11,945 nucleotides of DNA, taken from assembly GCA_023442085.1 (NCBI GenBank), contig JAEZMT010000445.1, positions 1 to 11,945 of the forward strand, in the 5' to 3' direction. This DNA is from Pseudomonadota bacterium (GTDB lineage: Bacteria; Pseudomonadota; Alphaproteobacteria; Rhizobiales; Xanthobacteraceae). A program made the translations under genes and the position numbers. Each line of letters starts with the position of its first letter. The first letter of the stretch is position 1. Shown here piece by piece: positions 6,514-11,945 of this stretch. Under the pieces are notes generated by a model. The model saw nothing but the letters and a program-made list of their open reading frames with translations, was not told the origin of the DNA and made no database searches.

Positions 6514-6541
6514 CTTGACGGCGCCCATGCCCGCTTATAGG
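6514..6541 (+). promoter_or_regulatory. Candidate housekeeping promoter for nagZ
   Basis: CTTGAC (6514-6519) and TATAGG (6536-6541) are separated by 16 nt, matching the alphaproteobacterial -35 style. Transcription would begin near 6548, two nt before ATG 6550. The promoter shares the 142-bp gap with the divergent DGPF promoter. The close start makes the assignment uncertain. Confidence 0.35.
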
Positions 6542-6549
6542 CCGGAGAC

Positions 6550-7563
6550 ATGACGTCGCGCGCCTTCATCGCCGGTTGTGCCGGCCCGAACCTCTCGGCC
6601 ACCGAGCGCAGCTTCTTACGGGATGCGGAGCCCTGGGGCTTCATCCTGTTCGCCCGGAACATCGCGGACCCCGATCAGGTCCGCGCGCTGATCGCCGACC
6701 TGCGCGAGGCGGTGGGCTGGACCGCGCCGGTGCTCATCGATCAGGAGGGCGGCCGGGTGCAGCGCCTGCGCCCGCCGCACTGGACCGACGATCCGCCCGC
6801 AGAGGCGTTCGGAAACCTCTACCTGTCCGATCCCATCGCGGCGCTGGAAGCGGTGCGGCTGAATTCGCGGGCCATCGCGGCGGACCTCTACGCCCTCGGC
6901 ATCGATGTGGACTGCCTGCCTTGCGCGGACCTTCGCCATCCCGATGGCCACGGCATCATCGGCAACCGCGCCTACGGCACCGAGCCAGCTGCGGTTGCGG
7001 CGCTGGCGCGGGCGGCGGCGGTGGGGCTGATGGAAGGCGGCGTGCTGCCCGTTCTGAAACACATCCCCGGCCATGGTCGCGCCCCTGTGGACAGCCACGA
7101 GAAGCTGCCCGTCGTCACCGCGACGCGCGGCGAGCTGGAGGGCATGGATTTCGCGGCCTTCCGCGACCTCTCTGACTTGCCCCTCGGCATGACCGCCCAC
7201 GTGGTCTATTCCGACATCGACCCCGACCGCCCCGCCACCACCTCGCCCGTGGTGCTGTCGGAAGTGGTGCGCGGCTCCATCGGCTTCGACGGGATGCTGA
7301 TGAGCGACGACCTCTCCATGGGTGCGCTCGCCGGCACCATGGAGACCCGTGCCCGCGATGCGCTGGCGGCGGGCTGCGACATGCTCCTCCACTGCAACGG
7401 CAAGATGGAGGAGATGGATAAGGTCGCCGCCTCGGCCCCGGTCCTCACCGGCGAAGCCTATGCGCGCGCCGCCAAGGCCCTGTCGCTGCGCGTGGTGCCC
7501 GACCCGGTGGATGCGCGGGAGCTGCGGGCGGCGGTCGCGGCCCAGCTCAAGACGGTGGGCTGA
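6550..7563 (+). CDS. nagZ: Beta-N-acetylhexosaminidase NagZ (GH3)
   Basis: A 337-residue cytoplasmic glycoside hydrolase of family 3. NagZ removes N-acetylglucosamine from anhydro-muropeptides during peptidoglycan recycling, a step that also feeds AmpR/AmpC-type beta-lactam signalling where present. Family features are GFILFARNI (30-38), the substrate-contact loop LIDQEGGRVQRL (62-73), KHIPGHGRAPVDSH (170-183) with the mobile-loop D181/H183 dyad acting as acid/base, and MSDDLSM (251-257) carrying the probable nucleophile D253. Length is typical for the alphaproteobacterial single-domain form, with no signal peptide. GGAG lies only 3 nt before the ATG, so initiation may be near-leaderless. scpA starts 3 nt after the stop, indicating one operon. 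In many relatives a SPOR-domain gene precedes nagZ; here that place is taken by the divergent ECF42 cluster. Confidence 0.95.
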   Translation: MTSRAFIAGCAGPNLSATERSFLRDAEPWGFILFARNIADPDQVRALIADLREAVGWTAPVLIDQEGGRVQRLRPPHWTDDPPAEAFGNLYLSDPIAALEAVRLNSRAIAADLYALGIDVDCLPCADLRHPDGHGIIGNRAYGTEPAAVAALARAAAVGLMEGGVLPVLKHIPGHGRAPVDSHEKLPVVTATRGELEGMDFAAFRDLSDLPLGMTAHVVYSDIDPDRPATTSPVVLSEVVRGSIGFDGMLMSDDLSMGALAGTMETRARDALAAGCDMLLHCNGKMEEMDKVAASAPVLTGEAYARAAKALSLRVVPDPVDARELRAAVAAQLKTVG

Positions 7564-7566
7564 TCC

Positions 7567-8436
7567 GTGACAGGGCCGGCCTCAGGCGATTCCATACCGG
7601 ACGCCTTCGAGATCGGCACGGACCGCGCCCCGACGACGCCCGACGAGACGTTCGTCGTGGACGTGGACGGTTTCGAGGGGCCCCTCGACCTGCTGCTCGC
7701 GCTGGCGCGCACGCAGAAGGTCGATCTCTCGAAAATCTCGATCCTCGCCCTCGCCGACCAATACCTCACCTTCATCGAGGAGGCGCGGCGCGGCCGGCTG
7801 GAGCTGGCGGCCGACTATCTGGTGATGGCCGCGTGGCTCGCATACCTGAAATCGCGGCTGCTGCTGCCTGCTCCGCCGCAGGAGGAGGGGCCGAGCGCGG
7901 AGGAGCTGGCCGCCGCCTTCGCCCGGCGTCTGCGCCATCTGGAGCGCATCCGCCGCGCCGCCGCGCAATTGATGGCGCGCCCGCAGATGGGCCGCGACGC
8001 CTTCGCCCGGGCTCTGCCGCCGCCCTCCAAGGAGCCGCTCTACACCGTCTACACGGCCACCATCTACGACCTGCTCACCGCCTATGCCCGCCAGCGCCAG
8101 ACCAAGGCGCTGTCGCACGTCACGCTCAAGACACGCACCGTCTGGTCGCTCGCCGAGGCCCGTGCGCGGCTGGAGCGGCTGCTGGGGGCGGATGTGGTGG
8201 GTGAATGGATGCGGCTGGACCAATTCCTGCTAGATTACATGGCGACGCCCGAGCAGCGGGCGACCGCGCTCGCGTCGAGCTTCTCGGCCAGCCTCGAGAT
8301 GGTGCGCGAGGGCATGCTGGATATTCGTCAGGACTCCCCCTTCGCCCCCCTGTGGCTTCGTCCCCGACCCGCCGTGGAGCCGGAGCCGCTTCTGCCGTTT
8401 GACGCGTCCGATACGGCGCCCGGAGAGGAGAGATGA
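7567..8436 (+). CDS. scpA: Segregation and condensation protein A (kleisin)
   Basis: A 289-residue kleisin that bridges the SMC ATPase heads and recruits ScpB to form the SMC-ScpAB condensin, which compacts and separates chromosomes. The start is GTG 7567, 3 nt after the nagZ stop. Residues 1-30 are a low-complexity lead, then the canonical N-terminal helix motif FEGPLDLLLALARTQKVDL (36-54) and LAADYLVMAAWLAYLKSRLL (80-99), which binds the SMC neck. The middle part (about 105-215) is variable. The C-terminal winged helix (about 232-268, SFSASLEMVREGMLDIRQ, then PFAPLWL) binds the SMC head cap. A TATYDLL-like helix around 163-172 is consistent with alphaproteobacterial members. The end overlaps the scpB start by four bases (ATGA), so ScpA and ScpB are translationally coupled. 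A start slightly downstream cannot be excluded, as no strong ribosome site is visible. Confidence 0.95.
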   Translation: MTGPASGDSIPDAFEIGTDRAPTTPDETFVVDVDGFEGPLDLLLALARTQKVDLSKISILALADQYLTFIEEARRGRLELAADYLVMAAWLAYLKSRLLLPAPPQEEGPSAEELAAAFARRLRHLERIRRAAAQLMARPQMGRDAFARALPPPSKEPLYTVYTATIYDLLTAYARQRQTKALSHVTLKTRTVWSLAEARARLERLLGADVVGEWMRLDQFLLDYMATPEQRATALASSFSASLEMVREGMLDIRQDSPFAPLWLRPRPAVEPEPLLPFDASDTAPGEER

Positions 8437-9176
8437 CCCGTCCCGTCCCGCGCATCGACCTGTTCGACGTGCGCCCGGAGGACGAGCGCGCCTACGCCTT
8501 CGCGCGCGACCTGAGGGCCATCGAGGCGCTTCTGTTCACCTCGCCGCTGCCGGTGGATGGCAAGGCGATGAAGCCGCATCTCTCCGCCGACGCCGACATC
8601 GCCGCGCTGATGGAGGCCCTGACCGCCGATTACGCCCGACGCGGCGTCAACATCGTGAAGGCCGCCGGCGGCTGGATGCTGCGCACGGCGCCGGACCTCG
8701 CCCGCGTGGTCGCCGGCCCGGTGCCGGAGGCGCGCAAGCTCTCGCGCGCGGCCATCGAGGTTCTGGCCATCGTTGCCTACCACCAGCCCGTCACCCGCGC
8801 GGAGATCGAGGAGATTCGCGGCGTCTCCACCTCCAAGGGCACGCTGGACGTGCTGCTGGAGACGGGGTGGGTGCGCCTGCGCGGCCGCCGCAAGGCGCCG
8901 GGGCGGCCCGTGACCTACGGCACGACGCCGGCCTTCCTCGTGCAGTTCGGCCTCGATGCGGTGCAGGACCTGCCGGGGCTGGACGAGCTGAAGGGCGCCG
9001 GCCTTATCGACGGGCGAATCCCTGCCGGTTTTGCCATTCCCCTGCCGTCCGACGATCCGGGCCTGCGGGAGGACGAAGAGGCACTGGAGCCGGACATGCT
9101 GGATTTTCACCTGTCTCCGCCACCGGAGGAGGAGCCGGAAGGCGCCTCCGTGCCGGACGATGATGGCGACGCATGA
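8433..9176 (+). CDS. scpB: Segregation and condensation protein B
   Basis: A 247-residue partner of ScpA in the SMC condensin; ScpB dimers bind the central part of the kleisin. Two winged-helix domains are visible. The first is at about 25-95 (IEALLFTSPLPV, then GGWMLRTAPDLARVV). The second is at about 103-175 (LSRAAIEVLAIVAYHQPVTR, EIRGVSTSKGTLDVLLETGWV, and GRPVTYGTTPAFLVQFGL), which is the most conserved ScpB block. Residues 205-247 form an acidic, proline-rich tail, common in alphaproteobacteria and probably disordered. ATG 8433 overlaps the scpA stop. GGAGAGGAG at 8422-8430 gives a good ribosome site inside the scpA end. The 3' end overlaps possible upstream starts of the following ABC ATPase gene. 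Confidence 0.95.
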   Translation: MTRPVPRIDLFDVRPEDERAYAFARDLRAIEALLFTSPLPVDGKAMKPHLSADADIAALMEALTADYARRGVNIVKAAGGWMLRTAPDLARVVAGPVPEARKLSRAAIEVLAIVAYHQPVTRAEIEEIRGVSTSKGTLDVLLETGWVRLRGRRKAPGRPVTYGTTPAFLVQFGLDAVQDLPGLDELKGAGLIDGRIPAGFAIPLPSDDPGLREDEEALEPDMLDFHLSPPPEEEPEGASVPDDDGDA

Positions 9177-9213
9177 GGAGGCAGTACTGGCTGACGAGAT
9201 CGAGACGCTGGGT

Positions 9214-10284
9214 ATGAGCCGCAGCCGCACCCCTGCCGCCTTCGCCAAGGGCCTGTCCTTTGAGGACGTGCGGCTCGCCTATGGCGATGTCGCCGCCGTG
9301 CGCGGCGTGAGCCTGTCGGTGGAGCCGGGCGAAGTCCTGTGCCTGCTCGGCCAGTCGGGCTGCGGCAAGACCTCGCTGCTGCGCCTCGCGGCGGGGATCG
9401 AGCAGCCGGACGGCGGGCGCATTCTCATCGACGGCGCGTTGGTGGCGGGGCAGGGGGCCTTCGTGCCGCCGGAGCGGCGTGGCGTTGGGCTGGTGTTCCA
9501 GGACTACGCCCTGTTTCCGCACCTCACCAACCTTGAGAACGTGATGTTCGGCCTCAACGGCCTGAAACGCGCGGAGGCGATGCGGGAAGCGCGGCTGGCG
9601 CTGGCGCGGGTGGACCTCGCCGACCTCGCCGACGTCTATCCCCACGAGCTATCCGGCGGCCAGCAGCAGCGGGTGGCATTGGCCCGCGCCATGGCGCCCC
9701 GACCGGGCATCCTCCTGCTTGACGAACCCTTCTCCGGCCTCGACCGGCGCCTGCGCGACCAGGTGCGTGCGGACACCCTCGCGGTGCTGCGCGACGCGAA
9801 GGCGACGGTCATCATCGTCACCCACGATCCCGAGGAGGCGATGCGCCTTGCCGATCGCATCGCCCTGCTGCGCCACGGCAAGCTGGTGCAACTGGGCCCG
9901 CCGGCCGACCTCTACCGCCGCCCGGCGGACATTGGGGTGGCGCGCTTCTTCTGCGAGCTGAACGAGATCGAGGCCGATGTCGTCGCCGGCGTGGCGGAGA
10001 CGCCTCTCGGCCGGTTCGCGGCTCCGGAGGTGCCCGATGGTCCCGCCATCGTCGCCATCCGTCCGCAGGGCCTGGCGCTGGCCGCTGCCGGGCGGGGCGT
10101 GCCGGGACGGCTGCTGGAGCGTCGCTTTCTCGGCGAGCTCGATCTCGTGGAAGTGATCGTGGACGCGCTGGAGCGGCCCTTGGTGCTGCGCCTGCGGGAG
10201 GCGGGAAACGTGAAAAAAGGCGACGAGGTCGGGCTTCTGGTCGATCCCGGTGACGTCCTTGTTTTCGCCGCGGGCGCAGCCTAG
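9214..10284 (+). CDS. Lone ABC transporter ATPase with TOBE domain (CysA/PotA/FbpC type)
   Basis: From ATG 9214 this is a 356-residue ATPase of the importer class that energises uptake of oxyanions, polyamines, iron or sugars. The ATPase domain is intact: Walker A GQSGCGKTS (46-54), Q96, signature LSGGQQQ (146-152), Walker B ILLLDEP (166-172) and H204 (VTHDPEEA). From about 252 a TOBE-type regulatory domain follows (IRPQ at 282-285, FLGELDLVEVIV). No permease or binding-protein gene adjoins it in the window, so the substrate is unknown and it must pair with components elsewhere. Start choice is open: ATG 9160 or 9163 would overlap scpB and add 17-18 residues, and the best Shine-Dalgarno (AGGAGG at 9176-9181) sits 5 nt before an in-frame CTG at 9187. 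I prefer 9214 because the conserved domain begins at LSFEDVRLAYGD, just after it. Confidence 0.85.
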   Translation: MSRSRTPAAFAKGLSFEDVRLAYGDVAAVRGVSLSVEPGEVLCLLGQSGCGKTSLLRLAAGIEQPDGGRILIDGALVAGQGAFVPPERRGVGLVFQDYALFPHLTNLENVMFGLNGLKRAEAMREARLALARVDLADLADVYPHELSGGQQQRVALARAMAPRPGILLLDEPFSGLDRRLRDQVRADTLAVLRDAKATVIIVTHDPEEAMRLADRIALLRHGKLVQLGPPADLYRRPADIGVARFFCELNEIEADVVAGVAETPLGRFAAPEVPDGPAIVAIRPQGLALAAAGRGVPGRLLERRFLGELDLVEVIVDALERPLVLRLREAGNVKKGDEVGLLVDPGDVLVFAAGAA

Positions 10285-10305
10285 TGTCGCCGTCCGAAAT
10301 GCCTT

Positions 10306-10317
10306 ACGGCTTGCCGT
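10306..10317. repeat. Short perfect dyad upstream of tatA
   Basis: ACGGC-TT-GCCGT lies 34 nt before the tatA ATG, in the 66-bp gap after the ABC ATPase gene. It is directly followed by TTGGGGCGCAAAA and a possible -10 (TATACC, 10330-10335). It could be an operator or a weak hairpin, but five-base arms are also common by chance at this GC content. Confidence 0.25.
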
Positions 10318-10350
10318 TGGGGCGCAAAATATACCTTGGAGGGTGGTTAG

Positions 10351-10587
10351 ATGGGTTCGATGAGCATCTGGCACTGGATCGTGGTGCTGGCCGTGGTGCT
10401 CCTCCTGTTCGGTCGCGGCAAGATCTCCGATCTGATGGGCGACGTGGCGAAGGGCATCAAGTCCTTCAAGAAGGGCATGGCCGACGACGACGAGCCGGCG
10501 AAGGCTCCCCCGGCCGCCCCCGAGGTGCCGCGCCCGCTTCCGCACCAGACGTCGAGCGCCCCCGAAGCCGAGAAGAAGCCCGTCTGA
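10351..10587 (+). CDS. tatA: Sec-independent protein translocase TatA
   Basis: A 78-residue subunit that oligomerises to form the passage for folded, twin-arginine-signal proteins across the inner membrane. It has a short N-terminal transmembrane helix (about 5-20, SIWHWIVVLAVVLLLF), the FG hinge (20-21), an amphipathic helix (about 24-43, KISDLMGDVAKGIKSFKKGM) and a polar Pro/Glu/Lys tail. This is the standard TatA pattern, and the FGRGKISDLMGD form is that of alphaproteobacteria. The start at 10351 is supported by GGAGGGTGG at 10338-10346, and ATG 10360 is a second possible start. The first residues lack the tatB-type MFDIG and the protein is short, so the A versus B assignment is secure. 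tatB follows after 61 nt. Confidence 0.95.
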   Translation: MGSMSIWHWIVVLAVVLLLFGRGKISDLMGDVAKGIKSFKKGMADDDEPAKAPPAAPEVPRPLPHQTSSAPEAEKKPV

Positions 10588-10618
10588 CGGACCTCTGCCC
10601 CTGAACACTTGAAGAGGG

Positions 10619-10635
10619 CGGCGGCACCCCCGCCG
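10619..10635 (+). other. Possible hairpin in the tatA-tatB gap
   Basis: CGGCGG (10619-10624) can pair with CCGCCG (10630-10635) around a 5-nt loop, 13 nt upstream of the tatB ATG. There is no T-run, so it is not a standard terminator. Such a stem could tune the tatA to tatB expression ratio or stabilise a processed end, but its reality in RNA is unproven. Confidence 0.3.
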
Positions 10636-10648
10636 GACAGACGGCCTC

Positions 10649-11179
10649 ATGTTCGATATCGGCTGGTCCGAGCTGATGCTGATCGGCATTGTCGCGCTGA
10701 TCGTCATCGGTCCCAAGGAGTTGCCTACGGTGCTGCGCACCGTGGGCCGCACCGTCACGAAGCTGCGCCGCATGGCCGGCGAGTTCCAGGGGCAGTTCCA
10801 GGAGGCCCTGCGCGAGGCGGACATCGCCGACATGCGCAAGGAAATCAGCAACATAACGGAAACGACGCGTTCCACCCTCGCGACCTCCGACATGTTCGAT
10901 CCGCTGCGCTCCATCCGCGAGGAGATTCGTTCCACCGTGGAAGGCGCGAACCCGACGCCGACGGCCCCCGCGACCCCGGCTGCGCTGCCCGATCTTCCCC
11001 CGCCCGTGGAATTGCCCGACCCCATGGCCGCCATCCGCGACGAAATCCGCCGTTCGGTTGAGTCCGCCGTGCCCCCCGCGCCGGTTGCGCCGCCTGCCGG
11101 TGCCGTTGAGCCGGCTCCCGAGAGCCGTCCCGCCTCAGGCGAAGCCAAGCCCGCCGCAGGCGAAGCGAAGAGCGCGTGA
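10649..11179 (+). CDS. tatB: Sec-independent protein translocase TatB
   Basis: A 176-residue partner of TatC in the twin-arginine signal-peptide receptor complex. It begins MFDIGWSEL, with the conserved E8. A transmembrane helix spans about 6-21, the GP hinge is at 21-22, and an amphipathic region covers about 25-65 (PTVLRTVGRTVTKLRRMAGEF). The rest is a cytoplasmic tail rich in Pro, Ala and Glu. The tail carries two copies of a 17-residue unit, at D84-A100 and D124-A140, each fitting DPxxxIRxEIRxxVExA and exactly 40 residues apart. It ends in a short SGEAKP/AGEAKS tandem. The ribosome site is weak, and a possible hairpin sits just before it. The stop overlaps the tatC ATG by one base (TGATG), so tatB and tatC are translationally coupled. 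Confidence 0.95.
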   Translation: MFDIGWSELMLIGIVALIVIGPKELPTVLRTVGRTVTKLRRMAGEFQGQFQEALREADIADMRKEISNITETTRSTLATSDMFDPLRSIREEIRSTVEGANPTPTAPATPAALPDLPPPVELPDPMAAIRDEIRRSVESAVPPAPVAPPAGAVEPAPESRPASGEAKPAAGEAKSA

Positions 11180-11945
11180 TGAGCGACCAGGACGAGATCG
11201 ACGCCTCCAAGGCCCCGCTCATCGAGCATCTGATCGAGTTGCGCTCGCGGCTCATCAAGTCGCTCGTGGCGTTCCTCGTGGCCTTTATCGCCTGCTTCAT
11301 GCTGGCGAAGCAGATCTACAACATCCTGCTGTGGCCCTACGAGTTCGCCTCCGGCTTCGGCACCGGGGTGAAGCTCATCTACACGGCGCCGCAGGAATTC
11401 CTGTTCACCCAGATCAAGCTCGGCATGTTTGGTGCCGCCTTCATCTCCTTCCCGGTGGTGGCGACGCAGGTCTACATGTTCGTGGCGCCGGGGCTCTACA
11501 AGCACGAGAAGGCGGCCTTCCGGCCCTATCTCGTCGCCACGCCCATCTGCTTCCTCATCGGCGCGGCCTTCGTGTATTTCGTCGCCATGCCGCTCGCCAT
11601 GTCCTACTTCCTCGGCATGCAGCAGGTGGGGGGAGACGGGCAGGCGGAGATTTCGCTGCTGCCTCGGGTTTCTGAATACCTCTCTCTAATCACCACGCTG
11701 ATTCTGGCCTTTGGCATCTGCTTCCAGCTTCCGGTCATCCTCACGCTGCTCGGGCAGATCGGGGTGGTGACGAAGGAAATGCTGGTGAAGGCGCGGCGCT
11801 ACGCAATCGTCGGCGTGTTCGTGCTGGCCGCCATCCTCACGCCGCCGGACGTCATCAGCCAGCTCTCCCTTGCCCTGCCGACGCTGCTTCTCTACGAGGT
11901 GTCCGTCTATCTGGTGGGCATCGTCGAGAAGCGACGGCTCGTGGC
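11179..11945 (+). CDS. tatC: Sec-independent protein translocase TatC, cut by the right edge
   Basis: An open frame from ATG 11179 gives 255 complete residues to the window end without a stop. TatC is usually about 240-270 residues, so little is missing. It is the multi-spanning core of the Tat receptor that recognises the twin-arginine motif. The cytoplasmic N-terminal segment APLIEHLIELRSRL carries E20 and R22, equivalent to E. coli E15 and R17. The first cytoplasmic loop FVAPGLYKHEKAAFRP carries F101 and E110, equivalent to E. coli F94 and E103, both part of the signal-peptide site. Six membrane spans are visible at about 26-45, 75-97, 116-138, 166-189, 206-220 and 224-245, with the conserved SEYLSLITTLILAFGICFQLPV and LTPPDVISQ segments. 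It overlaps the tatB stop by one base. The short stretch encoding PRVSEYLSL uses unusually A/T-rich codons (GTT TCT GAA, TCT CTA), but the protein sequence there is conserved. Confidence 0.95.
   Translation, partial: MSDQDEIDASKAPLIEHLIELRSRLIKSLVAFLVAFIACFMLAKQIYNILLWPYEFASGFGTGVKLIYTAPQEFLFTQIKLGMFGAAFISFPVVATQVYMFVAPGLYKHEKAAFRPYLVATPICFLIGAAFVYFVAMPLAMSYFLGMQQVGGDGQAEISLLPRVSEYLSLITTLILAFGICFQLPVILTLLGQIGVVTKEMLVKARRYAIVGVFVLAAILTPPDVISQLSLALPTLLLYEVSVYLVGIVEKRRLV

Noticed and set aside
9649..11505. 618-codon minus-strand frame across the ATPase, tatA, tatB and tatC
   Set aside because: It crosses several conserved plus-strand genes and their gaps, with low-complexity translation; expected by chance at this GC content.

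Overview
The window looks like a chromosomal segment of an alphaproteobacterium, most likely a Hyphomicrobiales member near Xanthobacteraceae. This is inferred from high GC with strong G/C third-position bias, the gene order nagZ-scpA-scpB-(ABC ATPase)-tatA-tatB-tatC, and the alphaproteobacterial character of the Tat and kleisin proteins. I have no database match, so the genus is a guess.

Layout. (1) 1-1135 is a lower-GC, gene-poor left flank. A minus-strand gene for a secreted protein of unknown function runs off the left edge, followed by about 430 bp with no convincing gene and one possible 26-residue membrane peptide. (2) 1136-4222: a LOG-family phosphoribohydrolase (minus) is divergent from an arsR-type regulator (plus), which is followed 6 nt later by an Atm1/HMT1-type half-transporter. 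A perfect 11+11 bp dyad covers the probable arsR promoter and its start codon, suggesting a metal(loid)- or thiol-responsive, autoregulated export unit. (3) 4241-6407 (minus): a DGPF/YCII protein, an ECF42-type sigma factor with a long helical C-terminal extension, and a VOC/PhnB-like protein. No anti-sigma gene is present. Both the first and the last gene are preceded by the same bipartite element, TGTCGG-N17-CGTC, which closely resembles the promoter reported for ECF42 sigma factors. (4) 6550-11945 (plus): nagZ (peptidoglycan recycling), scpA and scpB (chromosome condensation), a lone TOBE-containing ABC ATPase, then tatA, tatB and tatC (twin-arginine export), with tatC cut off close to its natural end.

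How the genes fit together. Regions 2 and 3 look like small stress or detoxification modules: a regulator with its exporter, and a sigma factor with its own targets. Region 4 is a conserved housekeeping block with tight or overlapping gene junctions. I found no RNA genes, CRISPR arrays, insertion sequences or phage genes. Nothing here amounts to a clearly unprecedented system. The strongest new observation is the matched pair of candidate ECF42 promoters, followed by the dyad-covered, near-leaderless arsR start.
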